This document shows positions 24,317 through 32,396 of a stretch of 64,000 nucleotides of DNA, one piece after another. The DNA comes from Nocardioides alkalitolerans DSM 16699 (GTDB lineage: Bacteria; Actinomycetota; Actinomycetes; Propionibacteriales; Nocardioidaceae). Where the stretch lies: the NCBI RefSeq assembly GCF_000426525.1, contig NZ_KE384533.1, forward strand, positions 62,001 to 126,000, read 5' to 3'. The notes under the pieces were generated by a model. It did not search any database. It saw only the letters and a program-made list of their open reading frames with translations, and was not told where the DNA came from. Position numbers and translations under genes: made by a program. Numbering within the stretch: position 1 is the first letter of the stretch; each line of letters begins with the position of its first letter.

Positions 24317-25705
24317 TCAGGGAGAACTCGTCCACTCCGCATCGGCGACGAGGGAACGGACGAGGCCCCGCGGCCCGACGGAGCGGACGAGCGCCTCCGC
24401 GGCCCGCACCTCGTCGCCGAAGCGGGGGTCGCCGGCGAGGTCGCCGAGCACCCGCGGGTCGCCCAGGAACGCGTCGAGGGCCTCGCCCTCGCCGCCCGGG
24501 AGGTCGACGTCCGGGGGCGCCTGGAGCGCCGGCGCACCGGTCGCGCCCGCCCGCCGCAGCGTCGTCCACCACAGCGCCACGAGCGCGGCGGTGACGGGCA
24601 CGGGCCTCCCGACGGAGACCGACTCCGCGGCCGCGGCCAGCACGAAGCCCGGCACGCGGTCGGCCGAGTGCGCGGCGAGACGCACGAGCGTGTCGGGCAG
24701 CTCGGGCTGCGCGAAGCGCGCGAGCACCGTCTCGGCGTACGCCGCGGGGTCGGTGCCCGGGACCGGGTCGAGCGTCGGCAGCACCTCGGCGTGGAGGAAG
24801 CCACGCAGGAACGCGCGGACGTCGGGGTCGGTCGCCGCCTCGTGCACGGCGTGGTGGCCGAGCAGCAGCCCCGGCCAGGCGAGCGCCTGGTGGCCGCCGT
24901 TGAGCACGCGGAGCTTCAGCAGCTCGTACGGCGCGACGTCGGCCACGACCTGCACGCCGACCTCCTCGAGCGGGGGCCGCGCCGGGCCGGGGACGTCCTC
25001 GAGCACCCACTGCCGGAAGGGCTCCGCGACCACCGGGCAGGCGTCGTCGCGGCCCGTGGCCGCCCGGATGCGGGCGACGTCGGCGGGCGAGGTCGCCGGG
25101 GTGATCCGGTCGACCATGGACGACGGGAACCCGACCTCGTCCGCGATCCACCGCCCGAGGTCGGCGTCGACGTGGCCGGCCGCGGCGAGCACGGCGGCCC
25201 GCGCGACGCGGCCGTTGTGCTGGAGGTTGTCGCAGGACACGACGGCGAAGGGCGCCGTACCGGCCGCGCGGCGACGCCGCAGGGCCTCCACGAGCACCGC
25301 GAGCGTCGGCGTCGGCGGCCCGTCGACCGGGTAGCCGCCCTCGGTCACGGTGAGCGTCACCCAGCGCGTGCTCGGCCGCTCGAGGCGGTCGAGCACGGCG
25401 GTCGCCCCCGCCGGGTCGGTGAGCAGGAGGTGCTCGAGGTGGGACCCCACGACGAGGTGCTCGGCGCCGGCCGCCGTCCGCGTCTCGACGGTCCAGAGGT
25501 GGTCCTGCGCCCCCAGCGCGGCGTGGAGCCGCGCGTCGTACGACGTGGTGCCGACCCCGACGACACCCCAGTCGAGGGCGCGCCCGCGGGCGAACAGCTC
25601 GTGGAGGTAGACCGCCTGGTGGCTGCGGTGGAAGCCTCCGACGCCGAGGTGGACGACCCCCGGCGTCAGGTGGGCACGGTAGGCCGGCGCGACGAGCGCG
25701 CTCAC
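24317..25705 (-). CDS. Mannitol dehydrogenase family (polyol/hexuronate) oxidoreductase
   Basis: A 462-residue NAD(P)-dependent long-chain polyol dehydrogenase. The N-terminal Rossmann part opens with VVHLGVGGFHRSHQAVYL, the family GxGxFHRxH signature. The middle has CDNLQHNG and FPSSMVDRITP, and the catalytic Lys region reads ELLKLRVLNGGHQALA (about 265-285). Members oxidise mannitol, arabinitol or fructuronate; which one cannot be told here. GTG 25705 overlaps the stop of the FAD oxidase gene, so the two are translationally coupled. Confidence 0.9.
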   Translation of the reverse strand: MSALVAPAYRAHLTPGVVHLGVGGFHRSHQAVYLHELFARGRALDWGVVGVGTTSYDARLHAALGAQDHLWTVETRTAAGAEHLVVGSHLEHLLLTDPAGATAVLDRLERPSTRWVTLTVTEGGYPVDGPPTPTLAVLVEALRRRRAAGTAPFAVVSCDNLQHNGRVARAAVLAAAGHVDADLGRWIADEVGFPSSMVDRITPATSPADVARIRAATGRDDACPVVAEPFRQWVLEDVPGPARPPLEEVGVQVVADVAPYELLKLRVLNGGHQALAWPGLLLGHHAVHEAATDPDVRAFLRGFLHAEVLPTLDPVPGTDPAAYAETVLARFAQPELPDTLVRLAAHSADRVPGFVLAAAAESVSVGRPVPVTAALVALWWTTLRRAGATGAPALQAPPDVDLPGGEGEALDAFLGDPRVLGDLAGDPRFGDEVRAAEALVRSVGPRGLVRSLVADAEWTSSP

Positions 25706-27135
25706 CCCTGGTGCGCCGGGGCGGTGCGGGGGTCGACGTCGAGCGCCGCCACGACCTTGCCGGGGTTGAGGATGAGGGCCGGGTCGAGGGCGCGCTTGAC
25801 CGCGCGGTGCATCGCCAGCACGGCCGGGTCGAGCTCGCGCTCGAGGCCGCCGCGCTTCAGGATGCCGACCCCGTGCTCGCCGGTCACGGTGCCGCCGAGC
25901 TCGAGGGCCGCGTCGAGGATCTCCTCGAACGCCGCCTGGGCGCGCTCGCGGGCCGCGTCGTCGCCCGGCGGCGTGATGATCAGCGGGTGCAGGTTGCCGT
26001 CGCCGGCGTGCGCGATGTTGGCGATGCGCACGTCGTGGCGCTCGGCGACCTTCTCGATGCGGGCGAGCATCGCGGGCACGTGCTCCTTGGGCACGCAGAC
26101 GTCCTCGGTGAGCACCGGGCCGAGACGCTCGAGCGCCGGGTAGGCCAGCCGACGGGCCTCGAAGAGCGCCTCCGCTTCCTGCTCGTCGGTCGAGCGGTCG
26201 GCCCACGTGGCGCCGGACTCGGTGAAGCAGGCCACCACCCGGTCGGCGATCTGCTCGCCGACGGCGCCGGGCTCGTCGACGCGCGCCAGCAGCACGGCGT
26301 CGGCCTCGACCGAGAGACCCATCTGCTTCCAGGCGTCGACCGCCTCGAGGCAGTGCCGGTCCACGAGCTCGAGCGCCGCGGGGGTCAGCCCGGCAGCCGC
26401 CACCGCGCGTACGGCGGACCCGGCGTCGACCACGGAGGAGAAGTAGCCGGCGACGGTGATCGCCGGGGGCGGCAGTGGACGGAGCCGCAGGGTGACCTCG
26501 GTGACGATGCCGAGCGTGCCCTCGGAGCCCACGAGCAGGCCGGCGAGGTCGTAGCCGGCGACGCCCTTCGCCGTACGGCGACCCAGCCGCACCACCTCGC
26601 CGGTGCCCGTGACGACCTCGAGCGCGAGCACGTAGTCGCGCGTCACGCCGTACTTCACGCAGCACAGGCCACCGGCGTTGGTGGCCACGTTGCCGCCGAT
26701 CGTCGACCACGGCGAGCTCGCCGGGTCGGGCGGGTACCAGAGGCCCTGCGGCGCGACGGCGGCGCGGAGGTGGTCGTTGACGACACCGGGCTGCACGACG
26801 GCGAGCCGCTCGAGCGGGTTGATCTCGAGCACGGCGTCCATCGCGGCCAGCGAGAGCACGATGCCGCCGTCGACCGCGTTGGCGCCGCCCGACAGGCCGG
26901 TGCCGGCACCGCGCGCGACGACCGGCACCCCGTGCCGGTGGCAGGCCGCGACGACCGCCTGCACGTCGGCCGTCGACCGGGCGCGCACGACCGCCAGCGG
27001 CGCACCGACCGGCGCCCACTCGGCGTGGTCGTGGCTCAGCGGACCCGTCGAGACGGGGTCGACGAGCACCTGGTCGGGCGTGAGCGCTGCGCGGATCTCC
27101 GCGAGCACGGGCGGGCCGGTGACGCTGTCGGGCAT
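25702..27135 (-). CDS. FAD-linked oxidase (glycolate/D-lactate dehydrogenase type)
   Basis: A 477-residue GlcD-like flavoprotein oxidising a 2-hydroxyacid. The N-terminal PCMH-type FAD domain (about 35-215) contains VVARGAGTGLSGGANAVDGG and PGVVNDHLRAAV. The C-terminal cap/substrate domain has NIAHAGDGNLHPLI with metal-binding His residues and ends GEHGVGILKRGGL. GGAGGACCC precedes ATG 27135. There is no GlcE or GlcF partner. A CRP-like site lies just upstream of the ribosome-binding site, an unusual position that would fit repression better than activation. Confidence 0.92.
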   Translation of the reverse strand: MPDSVTGPPVLAEIRAALTPDQVLVDPVSTGPLSHDHAEWAPVGAPLAVVRARSTADVQAVVAACHRHGVPVVARGAGTGLSGGANAVDGGIVLSLAAMDAVLEINPLERLAVVQPGVVNDHLRAAVAPQGLWYPPDPASSPWSTIGGNVATNAGGLCCVKYGVTRDYVLALEVVTGTGEVVRLGRRTAKGVAGYDLAGLLVGSEGTLGIVTEVTLRLRPLPPPAITVAGYFSSVVDAGSAVRAVAAAGLTPAALELVDRHCLEAVDAWKQMGLSVEADAVLLARVDEPGAVGEQIADRVVACFTESGATWADRSTDEQEAEALFEARRLAYPALERLGPVLTEDVCVPKEHVPAMLARIEKVAERHDVRIANIAHAGDGNLHPLIITPPGDDAARERAQAAFEEILDAALELGGTVTGEHGVGILKRGGLERELDPAVLAMHRAVKRALDPALILNPGKVVAALDVDPRTAPAHQG

Positions 27136-27149
27136 GGGTCCTCCGAGGG

Positions 27150-27163
27150 GTGACGGGCGTCAC
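27150..27163. promoter_or_regulatory. CRP/GlxR-like site, copy 5
   Basis: GTGAC-GGGC-GTCAC ends 14 bases before the FAD oxidase start codon, adjacent to its ribosome-binding site, in the 257-base divergent gap before the anti-sigma-type kinase. Confidence 0.5.
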
Positions 27164-27312
27164 GGTGAACGCCCGGGCCCCAGAGGACCATCCCGGGCCG
27201 GGGGACGACTGCGGACGATTCCTCCACCATCGGCGGCGGAGGCCGGAGAGATGCTCCCCGCCCTCCGGGGTCGACGAGGCCGCCCGGGGCGGGCGCGACC
27301 GGAACCTTCTCC

Positions 27313-27336
27313 GTTCGGCCGCGTTCAAGTGGGTAC
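27313..27336 (+). promoter_or_regulatory. Sigma-B/F-type promoter of the anti-sigma-type kinase
   Basis: GTTC (27313-27316), 14 bases, GGGTAC (27331-27336) resembles the actinobacterial general-stress sigma consensus GTTT-N14-16-GGGTAT. It points at the gene starting at 27393. The rest of the gap 27136-27312 shows nothing clear except the CRP-like site. Confidence 0.45.
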
Positions 27337-27392
27337 CAACCGCACGACGGCCCGCCGCCTCCCGGGCCGTCGCCGAGAGGAGCACTTCTTCG

Positions 27393-27941
27393 ATGGACCA
27401 GGTGACGGGTCACCGGCCACACCCCCCGCAGAGCCGCGAGCCACCGCACGACCCCTCCCAGCCCGGGCCAGGTCACCGCGAGGGCGCCTTCGTCGCCCGG
27501 GTGCCCGCCTCGACCACCTCGACGCGGCCCCTGCGCACGCTCATCTCCGAGGCGCTGCACCTCGCGGGGGCCGACAGCGAGCTCGTCGACGACGCCACGC
27601 TCGTGCTCCACGAGCTGGTGGTGAACGGGATCGAGCACGGCGTCCACGACGAGGACGGCACGATCGAGGTCACCTGGCACGTCGCCGACGACAGCGTGGA
27701 GCTCGCCGTGCGCGACCTCGGCACCACGCTCTCGGAGGCGGTCGCGAACCGGGCCGCGGCCACCGACCCGATGGAGTCCGTGCGCGGGCGGGGGCTGACG
27801 ATCGTCGAGGCGCTCAGCGAGGCCTGGGGCGTCGAGGAGGCCGACGGCACGCGGGTGTGGGCCCGGCTGCGCGTACCACCGCGACCGGGCCTGCCTGACC
27901 GGGCGCCGCCCACCCCGGCCGACCGCACCGACGTCGCCTAG
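27393..27941 (+). CDS. HATPase-domain protein, anti-sigma factor/serine kinase type
   Basis: A 182-residue protein: a 40-residue polar tail and then a GHKL ATPase domain of the RsbW/SpoIIAB class. The N box is DDATLVLHELVVNGIEHGV (about 70-88), the G1 box VRDLGTTL and the G2 box SVRGRGLTIVEAL. Such proteins bind and inhibit sigma factors or phosphorylate STAS antagonists. GAGAGGAG precedes ATG 27393. It is convergent with the RsbP-like phosphatase gene, and a sigma-B-type promoter precedes it, so it may belong to the stress regulon it modulates. Confidence 0.83.
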   Translation: MDQVTGHRPHPPQSREPPHDPSQPGPGHREGAFVARVPASTTSTRPLRTLISEALHLAGADSELVDDATLVLHELVVNGIEHGVHDEDGTIEVTWHVADDSVELAVRDLGTTLSEAVANRAAATDPMESVRGRGLTIVEALSEAWGVEEADGTRVWARLRVPPRPGLPDRAPPTPADRTDVA

Positions 27942-27973
27942 GACCATCGGCCTCGGACAGCCGGGCAGCCGGC

Positions 27974-29122
27974 TCAGCCGGGCAGCCTGCCCAGCCGCGG
28001 CGACAACGTCAGCACGGCGATGTCGTCGCTGGCCAGCCCGACCTGGTGCGCCAGCGCACCCTCGACCACCGCCGCCGTGATGGCCCGGGCGTCGTGGGGC
28101 GCCCCGGCGACCAGCCGGGCCAGTCCGTCCTCCCCCAGCATCCCGCTCGGCCCCTGCGCCTCGGTGACCCCGTCGGTGTAGAAGGTGACGGTCTCGTCGA
28201 CCAGGTCGAGCGACACCGTGCCGAACTCCGGGCGGGGCAGGAGCCCGACCGGGGTGCCGTACTCGCCGACCTCGACGACGCTGCCGTCGGTCCTGCGCAG
28301 CAGCGGCGGCGGGTGCCCCGCCAGGGACACGTCGAGGCGCCACCGGTCACCCAGGAGGTCGAGCCGCCCGAGCGCGAGGGTGCAGAAGTGGTCGGTGGGG
28401 TCGTCCGCCAGCGTGCGGTCGAGGTGGCGCAGCACCTCGCTCGGATCGGCGTGCTGCATCGCGAGGGCGCGCACGTGGTGACGCACGGAGGCCGTGACCG
28501 CCGCGGCCAGCGCCCCCTTCCCGCTGACGTCGCCGAGCACGACCACCCACGAGCGCCCGCCGGTCTGGAAGACGTCGTAGAAGTCGCCACCGACCTCGTT
28601 GCCGTCGCCCGCGGGGCGGTAGCCCGCGGCGATGTCGAGGTGCTCCACCACCGGCGGCGCCGGCGGGATGAGGGTGGCCTGGAGGGCGACCGCCAGCGCG
28701 TCCGCCGCGGCCCTCGCGGACTCCGCCTCGCGGGTCGCCCGCAGGAGGTCGCTCTCGTAGCGGCGGCGCTCGCTGACCCCCACGACCAGCGCGCGCACGA
28801 CCGCGGGCGTCACGTCGCCGTCGCGGGTGGCGCTCACCATGACGGGCACCCGCGTGCCGTCGGGCGTGACGACGTCGAGCGCGACCTCGTCGATCCGGCC
28901 CGTCCGCCGGAGCATCGGCAGGAGGTGGGTCTGCGTCATGATCCGGCCCCCCGCCGAGAGCAGGTCGCCGATCGGCCGGCCCACCACGTCCGGCTCGGGG
29001 CGGGCCGCCAGGTCGAGCATCGCGTGGTTCGCGGCCACCACGACCAGGGCGTCGTCGAGCAGCAGGGCACCCCCGGGCAGGAGCGACCACTCGACGCCCT
29101 CGGGTCGGTGCGGGGCGCTCAC
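27974..29122 (-). CDS. rsbP: PAS-PP2C phosphatase (RsbP-like)
   Basis: A 382-residue protein phosphatase. An N-terminal PAS domain (about 15-125, with LDLAARPEPDVVGRPIGDLL) is followed by a coiled-coil-like linker rich in Ala and Glu (ESDLLRATREAESARAAADA) and a SpoIIE/PP2C domain. Metal-binding acidic motifs are GNEVGGDFYDVF, VVLGDVSGKG and FYTDGVTEA. In Bacillus RsbP dephosphorylates the STAS antagonist RsbV under energy stress and needs RsbQ. Here the RsbQ-like gene lies directly upstream with a GTGA overlap, so the same two-component sensor is likely. Confidence 0.88.
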   Translation of the reverse strand: MSAPHRPEGVEWSLLPGGALLLDDALVVVAANHAMLDLAARPEPDVVGRPIGDLLSAGGRIMTQTHLLPMLRRTGRIDEVALDVVTPDGTRVPVMVSATRDGDVTPAVVRALVVGVSERRRYESDLLRATREAESARAAADALAVALQATLIPPAPPVVEHLDIAAGYRPAGDGNEVGGDFYDVFQTGGRSWVVVLGDVSGKGALAAAVTASVRHHVRALAMQHADPSEVLRHLDRTLADDPTDHFCTLALGRLDLLGDRWRLDVSLAGHPPPLLRRTDGSVVEVGEYGTPVGLLPRPEFGTVSLDLVDETVTFYTDGVTEAQGPSGMLGEDGLARLVAGAPHDARAITAAVVEGALAHQVGLASDDIAVLTLSPRLGRLPG

Positions 29123-29928
29123 GCCCTCCCGCCGTCGACGAACGAGCGGATCGCGTCGGCGGTCGCGCCCGGCGCCGTCAGGTGCGGCGAGTGCCCGACC
29201 GTGTCGATGGTGACGAGCTGCGAGCCCCGCACGTTCTCGTGCACGAACCGGCCGGCCTCCGGGGGCGCGACGACGTCGACGGCGGACTGCAGCACGAGGG
29301 TCGGGGCCGCCACCCGGGCGAGGTCGGCGCGGTTGTCGCCGCGGAAGGTGAGGCTCGCGAACTGACGGGCGATGTCGGGCCGGGTGCGGCAGAAGCTCTC
29401 CTCGAGCTCGGCGGCCACACCCGTGTCGCCGCCGGCGGCGGTCGCCCCGACCATCCCGGCCAGGGGCGCCTGCCAGCCCAGGTGGTTCCGATCCATCGTC
29501 GCGAGCAGGTCGTCGATGTCGGCCTCGGAGAAGCCGCCCACGTAGTCGCCCTCGTCGATGTACCGCGCGGAGGGGGCCACCATCACGAGCGTCGAGACCC
29601 GCTCGGGGGCCAGGGCGTGGGCGAGCACGCCGATCATCGCCGACACGGAGTGGCCCACGAGCACCGCGTCGTCGAGGTCCAGCTCGACGAGGAGGTCGAC
29701 GACGTCCTGGGCGTAGGCCTCCAGCCGGTCGTACCGCGCGGCGTCGTACGCACGGACGTCCGAACCGCCCGAGCCCGCCAGGTCGAGCAGCACCACCCGG
29801 TGGTCGTCGAACGCCGGGGCCACGAACCGCCACATCTGCTGCCCGCACCCGAACCCGTGGACGAACACCATCGGCCGTCCGTCCACCGCACCGTCGACGT
29901 GCGCGTTCAGGCGGGCGGCGACACTCAC
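29119..29928 (-). CDS. rsbQ: RsbQ-like alpha/beta hydrolase, energy-stress cofactor
   Basis: A 269-residue alpha/beta hydrolase with the distinctive RsbQ signatures VFVHGFGCGQQMWRFVAPAF near residue 20 and GHSVSAMIG at the nucleophile Ser (about 94). LLDLAGSGGSD follows strand 4, and the catalytic His is in VGHSPHL. RsbQ provides an as yet undefined small hydrophobic signal to RsbP. The gene overlaps rsbP by four bases. TAGGAT stands 6 bases before GTG 29928, indicating a leaderless start. The pairing with a PAS-PP2C gene is what makes the RsbQ call strong. Confidence 0.87.
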   Translation of the reverse strand: MSVAARLNAHVDGAVDGRPMVFVHGFGCGQQMWRFVAPAFDDHRVVLLDLAGSGGSDVRAYDAARYDRLEAYAQDVVDLLVELDLDDAVLVGHSVSAMIGVLAHALAPERVSTLVMVAPSARYIDEGDYVGGFSEADIDDLLATMDRNHLGWQAPLAGMVGATAAGGDTGVAAELEESFCRTRPDIARQFASLTFRGDNRADLARVAAPTLVLQSAVDVVAPPEAGRFVHENVRGSQLVTIDTVGHSPHLTAPGATADAIRSFVDGGRA

Positions 29929-30044
29929 GCGCCCATCCTAGGGGCCTGCGCCGGTCCGGCGCCGAGGAACGACGGGGCGGCCGGACTGACTCACCGGCAG
30001 TCGGGTACCGCCTCCGACCAGACGCCACAGAAGGAGGCACGACC

Positions 30045-30380
30045 ATGCGGAAGCTGACGTTGCTCGTCGGGATCGGGATCGGCTACGTGCTCGGCGCACG
30101 CGCCGGTCGCGCACGCTACGACCAGATCAAGACCCAGGCCCAGAACGCCTGGAACAACCCCACCGTCCAGGAGAAGGCCGCCGAGGCCCAGGCCAAGGTC
30201 CGTGAGACCGCGCCGAAGGTGGGCGAGGCGGTCACCGAGAAGGCCGGCGAGGTCGCCCACAAGGCGAGCGAGGTCGCGTCCGACGTCGCCGCCAAGGTCC
30301 GCCGCCACGACGACGACACCGACCCGGGCACGCCGATCGCCGACGGGCTCGCCCAGCCGGGCTCCTCGTTCGGTCGCTGA
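30045..30380 (+). CDS. YtxH-like membrane-anchored protein
   Basis: A 111-residue protein with a glycine-rich N-terminal hydrophobic segment (LLVGIGIGYVLGARAG, about 5-20) and a long Lys/Glu/Ala helix with repeated KxxE spacing (about 45-90), then a disordered tail. This is the YtxH/late-embryogenesis-like layout often seen among sigma-B-controlled stress proteins. AGGAGG precedes the ATG. GGGTAC at 30003-30008 resembles a stress-sigma -10 box, though no good -35 is visible. It stands beside rsbQ, divergently transcribed, which supports a stress role. Confidence 0.78.
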   Translation: MRKLTLLVGIGIGYVLGARAGRARYDQIKTQAQNAWNNPTVQEKAAEAQAKVRETAPKVGEAVTEKAGEVAHKASEVASDVAAKVRRHDDDTDPGTPIADGLAQPGSSFGR

Positions 30381-30432
30381 ACCGGCGAGGTCCCACACGC
30401 ACCACCTGCTCGACGGCACCACCCGTACGACG

Positions 30433-30469
30433 ACGGGGCGGCCGGCGCACCCAGCGCCGACCGCCCCGT
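30433..30469. terminator. Bidirectional terminator hairpin
   Basis: ACGGGGCGG (30433-30441) pairs with CCGCCCCGT (30461-30469), and inside it GGCGC (30444-30448) pairs with GCGCC (30454-30458). It lies between the convergent YtxH-like and PEP-mutase-family genes. Confidence 0.8.
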
Positions 30470-30509
30470 TCGCACGTCCCGACCCGTCGGGCCGTCGGGC
30501 CGCGGGCCG

Positions 30510-31286
30510 TCAGTTCAGAATGCGCACCGTCGAGGGCACGCCGCCGCCGGCGTGCACGTCCTCGACCAGCTCGGCCAGCGCGGTCAGGGCCACGTTCTGC
30601 GAGAGCGGGCCGTAGGAGACGCGGCCGACACCGAGCTCGGTGAGCCGGGCGAGCGACGGGATCCCCGGGATGCCGATGAGCGTGAGGCGACGCGGGCCGA
30701 ACGCGTCGGCGAGCGTGCGCACCTGGTCCTCGTCGAGCTTGCCGGGCACGAACACGACGGGCGCGCCGGCCTCGAGGTAGGCCAGCCCGCGCCGTACGGC
30801 GTCGTCGAGCACCTCGGCGGGGTCGCGGTCGCCGGCCTTCACGAAGGCGTCGGTGCGGGCGTTGAGCACGAAGTCCGGTACGCCGGCCGCGGCGGCGGCC
30901 TGCATGATCGCCGCCACCTGGGCCGTGGCCTCCTCGACCGGCTTCATCTGGTCCTCGATGTTGGCCCCGACGACGCCGATCTCGATCGCGCGGCGCACCG
31001 TGTCGGCCGCGTCGCCGTACCCGCCCTCGAGGTCGGCGCTGACCGGCAGGTCGGTGGCGCGCACGATGCGCTCGACGGCGGCGAGCATCTCGTCGCGGGG
31101 GATGTTCTCCCCGTCCTCGTAGCCGAGCGAGGCGGCGATGGAGTGGCTCGCGGTGGCGAGCGCGGTCGTGCCGGGGATGTCGGCGACGACCTTGGCGGTG
31201 ATGACGTCCCAGACGTTGACGACGGTGAGCAGCTCGTCGGCACGGTGGAGGTCGAGGAGCGCGGTGGCGCGCGATGCGGTGGTCAT
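30510..31286 (-). CDS. Isocitrate lyase/PEP mutase superfamily enzyme
   Basis: A 258-residue TIM-barrel enzyme of the PEP-mutase/isocitrate-lyase superfamily, acting on 2-oxo or 2-hydroxy acids by C-C or P-C chemistry. NVWDVITAKVV near residue 25, PVSADLEGGYGD with the Mg-binding Asp, GVVGANIEDQ, and FVLNARTDAF are the family landmarks. It lacks the KKCGH catalytic loop of isocitrate lyase, so it is not that enzyme; oxaloacetate hydrolase or 2-methylisocitrate-lyase-like activities are possible. TACGTT lies 7 bases before ATG 31286, suggesting a leaderless start. Confidence 0.85.
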   Translation of the reverse strand: MTTASRATALLDLHRADELLTVVNVWDVITAKVVADIPGTTALATASHSIAASLGYEDGENIPRDEMLAAVERIVRATDLPVSADLEGGYGDAADTVRRAIEIGVVGANIEDQMKPVEEATAQVAAIMQAAAAAGVPDFVLNARTDAFVKAGDRDPAEVLDDAVRRGLAYLEAGAPVVFVPGKLDEDQVRTLADAFGPRRLTLIGIPGIPSLARLTELGVGRVSYGPLSQNVALTALAELVEDVHAGGGVPSTVRILN

Positions 31287-31347
31287 GCTCGTCAACGTAG
31301 CCGGGGGGCCGCAGTCGGGGTGGTCAGCCGCGTGGTCAGCCGGGTGG

Positions 31348-31680
31348 TCAGCCGGGGCAGGTGGCGAACACGTCGCCGTACGCCGGGTCCGCGGCCGTCG
31401 TCGCGGCGCCCGCGTCGACGACGGGGCCGCCGGTGACGGCGTAGCGGCCGTTCCAGCTGACGAAGCGCGCACCGTCGGCGCACTCGCGGTAGGGGGCGCC
31501 GGTCAGGGTGCCGTCGACGTCCAGGCAGCCGGCGTAGTCGCCGGGGAGGGTCTGGCCGACGGCCCAGGCGTCGACGCAGGCCGGAGGCTCCGCGGGGCTG
31601 TCGGCCTGCGCGACCCCCACGCCGTACACGGCTGCGGCGACCGCGCCGAGCACTCCGAGTCGCGTCAGCACCGAGATCAC
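31348..31680 (-). CDS. Small secreted protein of unknown function
   Basis: A 110-residue protein with an N-terminal signal peptide (VLTRLGVLGAVAAAVYGVGVAQA, cleavage after AQA) and a small mature domain containing four Cys (CVDAW, GCLDVDG, RECADG, ATCPG) that could form two disulfides. No family recognised. I chose GTG 31680 because TAGGTT lies 7 bases upstream, suggesting a leaderless start; a longer reading frame from 31755 would add an arginine-rich leader before the signal peptide. It is divergent from a TetR gene. Confidence 0.65.
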   Translation of the reverse strand: MISVLTRLGVLGAVAAAVYGVGVAQADSPAEPPACVDAWAVGQTLPGDYAGCLDVDGTLTGAPYRECADGARFVSWNGRYAVTGGPVVDAGAATTAADPAYGDVFATCPG

Positions 31681-31763
31681 GTCGCGGAACCTAGCCACGC
31701 CCCGCGGCCGGCGGGTGAACGACGGGCGTCGGACCGGGGACGACTGGCCGCCCACCCGTCGGC

Positions 31764-31792
31764 TTGCCTAAATCCTTTAGGAAAACGACTAT
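31764..31792 (+). promoter_or_regulatory. TetR promoter with embedded operator CCTAAA-N3-TTTAGG
   Basis: TTGCCT (31764-31769), 17 bases, GACTAT (31787-31792), and then ATG at 31799 only 6 bases later, so the transcript is probably leaderless. The perfect inverted repeat CCTAAA-TCC-TTTAGG at 31767-31781 overlaps the -35 box and spacer, the place for autorepression. The segment is locally AT-rich against a very GC-rich background. Confidence 0.65.
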
Positions 31793-31798
31793 GTCTCT

Positions 31799-32395
31799 AT
31801 GGTTCGCAAGGGACTCACCCCGACGTCGGTCACCGAGGCCGGAGCCCAGCTGGCCGACGAGGTCGGCTTCGCCCACGTGACGCCGTCCGCGCTCGCGCGC
31901 CGGCTCGACGTCCAGGTCGCGAGCCTCTACTCCCACGTGGCGGGCGCCGACGACCTGCGCACGCGCATCGCCCTGCTCGCCCTCACCGAGCTCGCCGACC
32001 GCGCCGCCGACGCCCTCGCGGGGCGCTCCGGCAAGGACGCCCTGCGCGCCCTGGGCGACGTCTTCCGCGACTACGCCCGCGACCACCCGGGCCGCTACGC
32101 CGCCGCCCGCCACCCGCTCGACCACGCCACGGCGATGGCCAGCGACGGTCCGCGGCACGCCCGGATGAGCCGGGCGGTGCTGCACGCCTACGGGCTCGAC
32201 GAGCCCGACGAGACCCACGCCGTTCGCCTGCTCGGCAGCGTCTTCCACGGCTTCGTCAGCCTCGAGCTCACGGGCGCGTTCAGCCACAGCGCGCCCGACT
32301 CCGGCGCCACCTGGACGCGCATCGTCGACTCGCTCGACGTGCTGCTGCGCACCTGGACCGCCACCACCCCCACCGACGACACCGAGAGCATCTGA
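31799..32395 (+). CDS. TetR-family repressor with WHG-type C-terminal domain
   Basis: A 198-residue repressor. The N-terminal HTH reads FAHVTPSALARRLDVQVASLYSHV (about 22-45). The C-terminal half contains LRALGDVFRDYARDHPGRYAAAR, characteristic of the TetR group with a WHG domain, and a C-terminal core helix. One base separates its stop codon from the SGNH hydrolase start, so they form an operon that this regulator probably controls through the palindrome at 31767-31781. The effector is unknown. Confidence 0.9.
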   Translation: MVRKGLTPTSVTEAGAQLADEVGFAHVTPSALARRLDVQVASLYSHVAGADDLRTRIALLALTELADRAADALAGRSGKDALRALGDVFRDYARDHPGRYAAARHPLDHATAMASDGPRHARMSRAVLHAYGLDEPDETHAVRLLGSVFHGFVSLELTGAFSHSAPDSGATWTRIVDSLDVLLRTWTATTPTDDTESI

Positions 32396-32396
32396 G

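Noticed and set aside
24317-27385. A 1022-residue fusion spanning the polyol dehydrogenase
   Set aside because: The upstream two-thirds is a non-coding frame over the FAD oxidase gene. Start/stop overlap at 25702-25705 supports two separate genes.
27958-27987. Direct repeat CAGCCGGGCAGCC at the end of the RsbP-like gene as a terminator
   Set aside because: It is two direct copies (27958-27970, 27975-27987) rather than an inverted repeat. No stable hairpin stands out, and part of it is coding.
30003-30008. Sigma-B-type promoter for the YtxH-like gene
   Set aside because: The GGGTAC -10 box is present but no GTTT-like -35 is found at 13-16 bases, so I did not list it as a promoter.
27974-30046. 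A 690-residue fused RsbP protein
   Set aside because: The extension is an Arg/Pro-rich shadow of rsbQ. GTG 29122 overlaps the rsbQ stop and begins the PAS domain properly.
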